Source: JAVBPB01 sp031549965
Lineage (GTDB): Bacteria; Bacillota; Clostridia; Lachnospirales; Lachnospiraceae
Direction: 5' to 3'
Assembly (NCBI GenBank): GCA_031549965.1
Contig: JAVBPB010000138.1
Span: 1 to 11,585 of the forward strand
DNA length: 11,585 nucleotides
In this document: piece by piece, positions 6,392-11,585 of the stretch
How the letters are laid out: each line of letters starts with the position of its first letter
Numbering within the stretch: the stretch's first letter is position 1
Translations under genes and position numbers: made by a program
The notes under the pieces: generated by a model
Told to the model about the DNA's origin: nothing
What the model saw: only the letters and a program-made list of their open reading frames with translations
Databases searched by the model: none

Positions 6392-7720
6392 ATGAGTGAA
6401 AATGAAATATTAAATGTTGATGAACTGAATTTTGAAGAAGAAGAAAAAGGATTTTCTATTCTTGAAGCAATTTCAGAAGCTAAGAGATGTTTAAATTGTA
6501 AGAATCCTAAGTGTGTAGAGGGTTGCCCTGTGGATAATGAAATTCCTTCTTTTATTAAGGAATTGTCAAGAGGAAATATGGGTATGGCAAGAGAAATTAT
6601 TGCGGAGAAATCTGATCTTCCGGCAGTTTGCGGGAGGGTTTGCCCTCATGAAACTCAATGTGAAGGAAATTGTGTTTTGGGAAATAAAGGAAATGCAATT
6701 AAAATAGGTGCTCTTGAGCGGTTTATTGCCGATTTTGATAGTGATATGGCTCTTATTCAGGATAAATTAATTGCAAAAACCCGTGGAAAGGTGGCTGTTA
6801 TTGGTTCAGGGCCTGCGGGGTTGACTGTTGCAGGAAATTTAGCCAAAATTGGATTCAATGTGGTGGTATATGAAGCGGAGGCTTGGCCGGGTGGAATACT
6901 TTTATATGGGATTCCTTCATTTCGTTTGTCTCAAGATGTGGTTAAACGTGAAATTGAAAGGATTTCTTCTCTTGGAGTAAGTTTTATTACTAATACTGTT
7001 GTGGGTCAGAATATTACGGTGGATGAAATATTTGCACAAGGTTTTGATGCAGTATTTATAGGTACTGGTACAGCACTTTCCAGAGATTTAAATTTACCGG
7101 GATATAAATATAAGGGGATTATACAATCAATTTACTTTTTACGTATGGTTACTTTATATAATCAGGGGAGCATAAAAAGATCAGAGGTTCCAATTAATGA
7201 AGGAGATGAAGTTCTTATTATAGGAGCTGGCAATGTTGCTATGGATGCGGCAAGGTCGGCAATTAGAATGGGAGCAAAAAAGGTAGTGGTTACTTACAGA
7301 AAAACCATAGAAACCATGAGTGCGTTAAAAAGTGAATATGAAGATGCACTAAAAGAAGGTGTTCAATTTGAATGGGAAATTGAACCTATTGAATATATTG
7401 GGGAGCAGAAAAAATTAACAGGACTGCGTGCAAAAACACCAGAGGGAGAAAAGATTATTCCTGTAGATAAGATATTGATTGCTATTGGTTCAAGACCGGC
7501 AGCACGTATTGTTTCTACAACTAAAGGGATTGAAGTTAATGATAATGGTTATGTAATTACAGGTGACAGACCTTATGGTATGACAACACTTAAAGGAGTT
7601 TTTGCCGGTGGAGATGTGGTTCATCAGCCGGCAACAGTTGTACTTGCTATGAAAGAGGCTAAAAAGGTTGCAGAGGGGATTGCAGCTTATGTGGATGCAA
7701 AACATTTACTGGGGCTGTAA
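6392..7720 (+). CDS. gltA: NADPH-dependent glutamate synthase-like iron-sulfur flavoprotein (GltA/GltD type)
   Basis: 442 residues with the layout of the glutamate synthase small subunit and its stand-alone homologues. An N-terminal two-cluster [4Fe-4S] domain has Cys33, 36, 41 and 45 and Cys80, 84, 90 and 94. An FAD-binding GSGPAG follows at 138-143, an NADP-type GAGNVAMDAAR at 278-288, and the second FAD motif VFAGGDVVHQPATVV near residues 405-420. This electron-transfer module oxidises NAD(P)H. In clostridia such proteins are annotated as homotetrameric NADPH-glutamate synthase, or serve as the NfnB subunit of transhydrogenase. No NfnA-like or large GltB partner is in the window, so I favour the stand-alone GltA form. 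GAGGAGG (6373-6379) begins at the last base of the phosphofructokinase stop, with a 12-base spacer, so the two genes are probably co-transcribed. The N-terminus is somewhat shorter than in typical GltA. Confidence 0.8.
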   Translation: MSENEILNVDELNFEEEEKGFSILEAISEAKRCLNCKNPKCVEGCPVDNEIPSFIKELSRGNMGMAREIIAEKSDLPAVCGRVCPHETQCEGNCVLGNKGNAIKIGALERFIADFDSDMALIQDKLIAKTRGKVAVIGSGPAGLTVAGNLAKIGFNVVVYEAEAWPGGILLYGIPSFRLSQDVVKREIERISSLGVSFITNTVVGQNITVDEIFAQGFDAVFIGTGTALSRDLNLPGYKYKGIIQSIYFLRMVTLYNQGSIKRSEVPINEGDEVLIIGAGNVAMDAARSAIRMGAKKVVVTYRKTIETMSALKSEYEDALKEGVQFEWEIEPIEYIGEQKKLTGLRAKTPEGEKIIPVDKILIAIGSRPAARIVSTTKGIEVNDNGYVITGDRPYGMTTLKGVFAGGDVVHQPATVVLAMKEAKKVAEGIAAYVDAKHLLGL

Positions 7721-7836
7721 TAAGACATGTAGCAAAAACAATTAATGAAGATATAAGTTTTTATGTATAGTTTAATGGTATTATTTAAACAGAGAGAAGC
7801 ATAAACTTTAATAATCAATAAGAAAAGGTGATTTCA

Positions 7837-9243
7837 TTGGCAAAAGTTAGATTGCGACCTCTTGTAAATAATATAAATATGCCTACGGTATTGAAAACAG
7901 CTACTTTTCCGGGTGAAGTTAACGAAAGATTGTTTATTGCAACTCAAGTGGGGGAAATTTTTTATACCGGTGATAGAACTATAGGTACTTTTTTAGATAT
8001 CCGCCCTCAGGTATTAAAACTGGGGGCTTCTGGTGGTTATGATGAACGGGGATTGTTGGGACTTTCCTTCCATCCAGGGTTTCAACTTAATGGTCTTTTT
8101 TATCTTCATTATTCAGTAGCCGGTTCACAAGGCCCTGGTGCTATGTCTGGTTCATTTAAGCCAGATCCTTGCCAGCTTAGCACATTAAATTTAAAATGGA
8201 CTAACAGAGAAATTCAGTATGACCATATTGATACAGTTGAGGAATGGGAAGTGGATCAAAATAGCCAGACTCAAAAGCGACGTACCCTATTAAATATGCG
8301 AAGACCATTCTTAAATCATAATGGAGTTAACAGCTTGAACTTTTCACCTGAAACGGGAAAACTTGTATTATCAACTGGAGATGGTGGGGCAGGATATGAT
8401 CCATTTAACTTAAGTCAGGACTTAATGGAGATTGCTGGTAAAATTATCGAGATAGATATATCAAATGATATATTTATTGATAATATTCCTGCTGTAACCC
8501 GTTTTGACCAACTTCCAGAAACTATTCAAGGAATGCTTACAGTGGTAGCAAAAGGCATAAGAAATACTACTGGCATTTCATATCAAAGACTAAACAACAG
8601 TCAATACATTAAATACATAGGTAATGTAGGACAGGATTTAGTAGAGTCGATTTTTTCATTTCTTTTGGATAGACCAATTCCTGTTACTCAATTAGTAAAA
8701 TCTTATGCTATGAGATTTGAAATTAATCAGGAAGGTTTCATTAATTTTGGTTGGAGGGGATGGGAGGGTGATCTTCCAACTTTAATTATGAAAAAATGCC
8801 CTGATAAAAATGCTTTAGATGAAAAAACCATAGCTTATTATGATGAGGTAATTGAAACGTCTGCAAAAAGGATTTCTCCTTTAACCTGTTATTATCACAG
8901 TGACTTTCGCAAGGAAAAGTTTCAAGGAACTGCCCTAACTGGAGTTCAGTCATATATGGGTAATGGAATCCCTGAATTAACAGGAAGTGTTGTGTTTACA
9001 GATCTTGTTAATAAAGCATCTGGGAGTCTGGCAAAAGGGGTTTTAGCCTATGCAAAAGTAAGTCAGTCATGTAAACCAAAAGATTATAGTGTGATTGAAA
9101 TTGATTATGATTTTGGCTCTTTGCCGGCTTATTATGTCAGTTTGGGAACAAATATTAGCCAAACCAAATTGTTTTTAGGTGTATACGGCTCCACACAGGT
9201 GGCTAAGTTTAATCAGGGTACTATATTTGAAGTTGTTCCATAA
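7837..9243 (+). CDS. Glucose/sorbosone dehydrogenase-like six-bladed beta-propeller protein
   Basis: 468 residues matching the GSDH fold (PF07995-like, related to soluble PQQ glucose dehydrogenase, YliI and the HHIP propeller). Recognisable blocks are ERGLLGLSFHPGF (70-82), RPFLNHNG (156-163, where soluble glucose dehydrogenase has its catalytic His), LSTGDGGAGYDPF (178-190), KGIRNTTG (239-246), IGNVGQDLVE (261-270), INFGWRGWEG (302-311) and a late VVFTDL. I chose the TTG at 7837 because AAAAGGTG lies 6 bases upstream; the GTG at 7828 overlaps that site. Unlike most relatives there is no signal peptide or lipobox, so it appears cytoplasmic. PQQ is not expected in a fermentative clostridium, so enzymatic dehydrogenation is doubtful; it may be a sugar-binding or lactone-acting propeller. 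A 116-base gap without a clear terminator separates it from gltA. Confidence 0.75.
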   Translation: MAKVRLRPLVNNINMPTVLKTATFPGEVNERLFIATQVGEIFYTGDRTIGTFLDIRPQVLKLGASGGYDERGLLGLSFHPGFQLNGLFYLHYSVAGSQGPGAMSGSFKPDPCQLSTLNLKWTNREIQYDHIDTVEEWEVDQNSQTQKRRTLLNMRRPFLNHNGVNSLNFSPETGKLVLSTGDGGAGYDPFNLSQDLMEIAGKIIEIDISNDIFIDNIPAVTRFDQLPETIQGMLTVVAKGIRNTTGISYQRLNNSQYIKYIGNVGQDLVESIFSFLLDRPIPVTQLVKSYAMRFEINQEGFINFGWRGWEGDLPTLIMKKCPDKNALDEKTIAYYDEVIETSAKRISPLTCYYHSDFRKEKFQGTALTGVQSYMGNGIPELTGSVVFTDLVNKASGSLAKGVLAYAKVSQSCKPKDYSVIEIDYDFGSLPAYYVSLGTNISQTKLFLGVYGSTQVAKFNQGTIFEVVP

Positions 9244-9281
9244 AATTACTAAAGTATTCTCATCAACTTTTCTTAGTTTTG

Positions 9282-9313
9282 ATCCGATACATCTAAATAT
9301 GTATCGGATTTTT
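9282..9313 (+). terminator. Rho-independent terminator after the beta-propeller gene
   Basis: A perfect 11-base stem ATCCGATACAT (9282-9292) / ATGTATCGGAT (9299-9309) with a six-base loop is followed by a T run (9309-9313). It closes the plus-strand transcript and separates it from the convergent msrA gene. No T run follows the hairpin on the minus strand, so it is not an obvious terminator for msrA. Confidence 0.9.
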
Positions 9314-9339
9314 GTTGCTACGACAAAGTGGTTATAGCC

Positions 9340-9876
9340 TTAGTTCGCTAACATTGATAAATCTACGTGGCAATAGCCATTTGGATTTTTCTCCAAATAA
9401 TCCTGATGATAATCTTCAGCCGTGTAAAAACAAGTTAACGGTAAAACCTCTGTTACTATGGGCTTCTCATATTTTTTTTGTTCATTTGCAATAACCTCTT
9501 CAATGATGGTTATTTCGTTTGAATTATAATAATAAATTCCTGTGCGATATTGTGTACCCATATCACCGCCTTGACGGTTTTTTAAGGTTGGGTTAATAAT
9601 TTTAAAGTATTCTGATAATAACTTTTTGGTTGGTAGTATTTCGGCATCATATTTGATTAGAACAGCCTCCGCATGACCTGTATTTCCACTACAAACCGAT
9701 TTATAATCAGGGTTATCTGTGCTGCCATTTGCATAACCACATTCTGTAAATGCAACGCCGGGAATTCTTTTGATGTAAGCTTGTGTTCCCCAAAAACAAC
9801 CGCCTGCTAATATAATGGCAGATAGTTTGCTTTCATTATAATTAATATTTATATTCGGATTATCAGGCATCATCAT
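9340..9876 (-). CDS. msrA: Peptide-methionine (S)-S-oxide reductase
   Basis: 178 residues, normal for a single-domain MsrA, which reduces methionine-S-sulfoxide in proteins and free methionine using thioredoxin. The active-site block is GGCFWG (25-30) with nucleophile Cys27. It is followed by GVAFTECGYANGSTDNPDY, the SGNTGHAEAV block, and NRQGGDMGTQYRTGIYYY in the second half. No MsrB domain is fused and no signal peptide is seen. The ATG at 9876 has AAGGAG (9885-9890) 8 bases upstream; two further ATGs follow directly (9873 and 9870), so the exact start is uncertain by one or two residues. The gene is transcribed alone, convergent with the beta-propeller gene and divergent from the TauE-like permease. 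Confidence 0.95.
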   Translation of the reverse strand: MMMPDNPNININYNESKLSAIILAGGCFWGTQAYIKRIPGVAFTECGYANGSTDNPDYKSVCSGNTGHAEAVLIKYDAEILPTKKLLSEYFKIINPTLKNRQGGDMGTQYRTGIYYYNSNEITIIEEVIANEQKKYEKPIVTEVLPLTCFYTAEDYHQDYLEKNPNGYCHVDLSMLAN

Positions 9877-9897
9877 ATAATCATCTCCTTTTTATTT

Positions 9898-9926
9898 AGT
9901 ATAACACAAAAAACTACTTTACAAAT
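9898..9926 (-). promoter_or_regulatory. Probable msrA promoter
   Basis: On the minus strand a TATACT -10 box lies at 9903-9898, just upstream of the msrA ribosome binding site. The -35 region is weak: ATTTGT at 9926-9921 with a 17-base spacer, or TTTGTA with 16. The -10 is good; the -35 is uncertain. Confidence 0.45.
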
Positions 9927-9972
9927 TGTTGGTGATAAGGTAATTTTTGAAGTTGTTGTTTGATTTGAAAAA

Positions 9973-9978
9973 TATAAT
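9973..9978 (+). promoter_or_regulatory. Candidate -10 box for the TauE/SafE permease gene
   Basis: A perfect TATAAT sits about 90 bases before the permease start. At the correct distance upstream there is only AAGTTG; TTGAAG at 9947-9952 is 20 bases away. It is the only plausible promoter in the divergent msrA-permease gap. Confidence 0.3.
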
Positions 9979-10066
9979 ATGGGGTAGATGGTATATGGAT
10001 AAAAAATACTAAAATTGGGAATAATTAAAAGTGTTAAATATAATCCAAATACAATTAGGAAAAAAT

Positions 10067-10843
10067 ATGCAAATAATATATCTATTTATAAGTTTTATAG
10101 CATCTTCTATTGGTTCTCTTTGTGGGCTTGGCGGAGGAGTCATTATTAAACCCGTTCTTGATTTTGCTAACATGGCAACGGTAGAGACTATTAACTTTTT
10201 ATCCGGCTCAACAGTGCTTGCAATGAGTAGTTTTTCAGTAATTAAAAACCGCTTAACAAAGGAAAATAAATTAGACTTAAGTTTTAGTTTGCCATTAGCA
10301 ATAGGTGCTTCCATAGGTGGCATTATAGGCAAAGAATTATTTAATAAAATCACTGTAATATTGTTAAATCAGGAGCTGAACAAAAAAATACAATCCCTAT
10401 GTCTGTGTGCAATTACTTTGGGTGCACTTATCTATACACTTAAAAAGAGCCATATTAAGCCTTATTTAGTAAAAAGTATATTGGCATACGTTATAGTAGG
10501 ACTTTTGCTGGGGATTATATCTAGTTTTCTTGGAATAGGCGGAGGTCCAATTAATCTTATAGTATTATATCATTTTTTTGGCTTGGATACAAAAACAGCA
10601 GTGAATAATAGTTTGTTTATTATACTACTAAGTCAATTTACAAGTTTGGCTACAACAGTAATAACAAAACAAATACCGGAGTTTAATGTGGTTTCACTTA
10701 TACTTATGATTACTGGAGGATTGTTAGGTGGTTTCGTTGGTGGTAATATTAGTAAGAGATTAAAAGAAAAAAATACAGAGAACATATTTGTGGGACTAAT
10801 GGTATTAATAATTGGAGTTTGTATTTTTAATACTGTCAGGTAA
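10067..10843 (+). CDS. TauE/SafE (DUF81) family membrane permease, putative anion exporter
   Basis: 258 residues, about eight predicted membrane segments in two repeated halves. Each half begins with the family's glycine motif: GLGGGVIIKPVLD in the first and GIGGGPINLIVLYHFFGL in the second, the latter followed by TAVNNSLF. Members export sulfite, sulfoacetate or related organosulfur anions, or take up such compounds; the substrate cannot be read here. The ATG at 10067 is preceded by AGGA (10057-10060) with a 6-base spacer and puts the first membrane segment at the N-terminus. A GTG at 10031 would add 12 polar residues and has only a weak GGGA upstream. The gene stands alone between divergent msrA and a terminator. 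A link between MsrA and sulfur-oxyanion export is possible but unproven. Confidence 0.85.
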   Translation: MQIIYLFISFIASSIGSLCGLGGGVIIKPVLDFANMATVETINFLSGSTVLAMSSFSVIKNRLTKENKLDLSFSLPLAIGASIGGIIGKELFNKITVILLNQELNKKIQSLCLCAITLGALIYTLKKSHIKPYLVKSILAYVIVGLLLGIISSFLGIGGGPINLIVLYHFFGLDTKTAVNNSLFIILLSQFTSLATTVITKQIPEFNVVSLILMITGGLLGGFVGGNISKRLKEKNTENIFVGLMVLIIGVCIFNTVR

Positions 10844-10872
10844 TTTAAATAATGAGTAATTATAATGGAGCC

Positions 10873-10921
10873 AAAGGCATCACTAAACCAGTAAAATTGT
10901 TACTGTATGTGATGCCTTTTT
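10873..10921 (+). terminator. Rho-independent terminator after the TauE/SafE permease gene
   Basis: AAAGGCATCAC (10873-10883) pairs with GTGATGCCTTT (10909-10919), and an inner CAGTAA/TTACTG pair (10889-10894, 10900-10905) extends the hairpin. A T run at 10917-10921 follows. The minus strand has only a weak T run after the stem, so it mainly serves the plus-strand gene. Confidence 0.88.
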
Positions 10922-10970
10922 ACTAAGGTCTTAGGTTGATATTTGTTATTACTATTTTGTCAATAGTAAA

Positions 10971-11291
10971 TTAATTTGTAGAGGTGAATTTTAACCCTAT
11001 AATACCAATCAATAGAAGAGCAACAAAAAATCCTCTTGTAAGAGTCATTTGCTCTTTAAAAATAAGGATACCTATAATAGTTGCACCAATTGCACCAATC
11101 CCAGTCCATATTGCATATGAAGTACCTATTGGAAGTGTTTTTGTTGCTTGTGCTAAAAAATAAAAACTGATAATCATACCTGCAATTGTGCAAATTGAAT
11201 ACCCAAGTTTACTAAAACCTTCAGAAAACTTTAGAAAAGTTGCCCATACTACTTCAAAAATCCCTGCAATGATTAGAAAAAACCATGCCAT
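10971..11291 (-). CDS. gdx: Guanidinium exporter, SMR family (Gdx/SugE)
   Basis: 106 residues with four hydrophobic helices, the standard size of small multidrug resistance proteins, which work as dual-topology dimers in the inner membrane. Glu13 in the first helix (IFEVVWATFLK) is the invariant proton/substrate carboxylate. The Gdx/SugE subtype is indicated by WATFLKFSEGF in place of the EmrE-type sequence, and by LPIGTSYAIWTGIGAIG. Gdx proteins export guanidinium in exchange for protons. The start is the ATG at 11291, with GGGAGG about 8-9 bases upstream; a TTG at 11324 is in frame but lies in the terminator U-tract of the leader. A strong promoter and a structured leader precede it, consistent with guanidine control. 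It stands alone and converges on the permease gene. Confidence 0.92.
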   Translation of the reverse strand: MAWFFLIIAGIFEVVWATFLKFSEGFSKLGYSICTIAGMIISFYFLAQATKTLPIGTSYAIWTGIGAIGATIIGILIFKEQMTLTRGFFVALLLIGIIGLKFTSTN

Positions 11292-11312
11292 TTTTAATTC
11301 CTCCCATAAAAT

Positions 11313-11392
11313 AAAAAAATCCAAAGCTCATGTCTTCAACGGCCTAATGACATGATATTTGAATGTTAATTCTTACCCGGCGACAAGTTTAT
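11313..11392 (-). ncRNA. Structured leader of gdx, probable guanidine riboswitch (class IV candidate) with terminator
   Basis: On the minus strand, arms 11364-11349 and 11334-11319 form a 16-position hairpin with two central mismatches and one G-T pair. A 14-base loop rich in conserved-looking bases (AUUAGGCCGUUGAA, 11348-11335) closes it, and seven U residues (11319-11313) follow, so it is an intrinsic terminator just before the gdx ribosome binding site. Upstream, CUUG/GUAAG (around 11387-11372) can form a short stem presenting UCGCCGGG, whose CGG or GCC can pair with the CCG or GGC of the terminator loop. This two-loop kissing design with an overlapping terminator, in front of a guanidinium exporter, agrees with what I recall of guanidine-IV (mepA motif) riboswitches. 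It does not look like ykkC (class I), mini-ykkC or ykkC-III. The class is assigned from memory. Confidence 0.55.
11319..11364 (-). terminator. Conditional terminator in the gdx leader
   Basis: The hairpin is made by ATTCAAATATCATGTC (11364-11349) and GACATGAGCTTTGGAT (11334-11319), followed on the minus strand by a U run (to 11313). Because it lies inside the leader of gdx rather than after a gene, it would stop transcription unless the upstream leader prevents its folding. Confidence 0.75.
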
Positions 11393-11409
11393 TATTTAAT
11401 TACTTTCAA

Positions 11410-11438
11410 AGTATAACAAAATGGCTTAAGTTTGTCAA
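11410..11438 (-). promoter_or_regulatory. gdx promoter, near-perfect sigma-A type
   Basis: On the minus strand TTGACA (11438-11433) and TATACT (11415-11410) are separated by exactly 17 bases. Transcription should start near 11403, giving a leader of about 110 bases, long enough to hold the whole riboswitch-like structure before the ATG at 11291. Confidence 0.88.
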
Positions 11439-11453
11439 GATATGAAAAGCATC

Positions 11454-11538
11454 ATAGTCTCATTTCCATGGCTTATAATGATTTTTTCATAAATTATAAT
11501 GTTTTTCTGAGGGAATATAGTTTGTAGAGGCAAAGCTG
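11454..11538 (+). repeat. Degenerate third relative of the palindromic element (partial)
   Basis: ATAGTCTCATTTCCAT (11454-11469) is identical over 16 bases to the minus strand of element copy 2 (4936-4921). GAGGCAAAGCTG (11527-11538) is identical over 12 bases to the end module of copy 2 (4861-4850, minus). The gap between the two blocks is 57 bases here and 59 in copy 2, so this is a shared architecture and not two chance matches. The sequence between them has diverged and the long palindrome is lost. The left module is absent; the gdx promoter lies where it would be. Confidence 0.5.
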
Positions 11539-11585
11539 TCTTAGAATATTAATCTCATGGTATTTTGATTCAATGCCCTATCTCA

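Noticed and set aside
7490..7705. Minus-strand Cys-rich open frame of 71 codons
   Set aside because: Antisense to the conserved FAD-binding C-terminus of gltA; the Cys content is a by-product of the opposite strand.
9312..9494. 60-codon plus-strand open frame after the terminator
   Set aside because: It lies antisense to msrA, whose family motifs are unambiguous, and has no ribosome binding site.
10009..10353. 114-codon minus-strand open frame
   Set aside because: It is antisense to the start of the TauE/SafE permease and shows no recognisable protein features.
10948..10968. Hairpin TTACTATT-TTGTC-AATAGTAA just downstream of gdx as a terminator
   Set aside because: Symmetric and AT-rich, with no T run on either side; not enough to call a terminator.
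11313..11392. Class I guanidine (ykkC) riboswitch
   Set aside because: The conserved class I blocks such as CUAGGGUUCCG and the GGGAGA-type 3' segment are not present.

Overview
The window looks like chromosomal DNA of a low-GC anaerobic Firmicute, most likely a gut-type Clostridia (Lachnospiraceae-like). The reasons are AT-rich third codon positions, strong GGAGG-type ribosome binding sites, TTG starts, tightly packed pectin genes, a PPi-type phosphofructokinase and an NADPH-glutamate synthase-like flavoprotein. The genus cannot be fixed from the sequence alone.

Positions 1-4063 hold a five-gene, same-strand pectin/oligogalacturonide operon: the 3' end of a GH28 polygalacturonase-like gene, a cytoplasmic GH105 unsaturated galacturonyl/rhamnogalacturonyl hydrolase (TTG start at 416, overlapping the GH28 gene), a TIM-barrel sugar isomerase/epimerase of unknown substrate, kduI and kduD. 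GH28 and GH105 release galacturonate and unsaturated uronate. KduI isomerises the opened 5-keto-4-deoxyuronate and KduD reduces the product to 2-keto-3-deoxygluconate. The kinase and aldolase that follow are not in the window.

Positions 4064-5140 (about 1.08 kb) have no convincing gene but are highly structured. Two palindromic elements lie in opposite orientation (about 4075-4388 and 4849-5069). They share end modules with a GCTTTGCC/GGCAAAGC inverted-repeat core, but their long, near-perfect hairpin interiors are unrelated. A third, degenerate relative lies at about 11454-11538. This MITE-like family is the most unusual thing in the window.

Positions 5141-7720 form a two-gene unit: a PPi-type 6-phosphofructokinase and a GltA-type iron-sulfur flavoprotein. 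Next (7837-9243) comes a cytoplasmic glucose/sorbosone dehydrogenase-like beta-propeller, closed by a clear terminator at 9282-9313. The last third holds single-gene units: msrA (minus), a TauE/SafE permease (plus, with terminator) and a gdx/sugE guanidinium exporter (minus). The exporter has a near-consensus promoter and a structured leader that ends in an intrinsic terminator; I read this as a probable guanidine riboswitch, best matched by memory to class IV.
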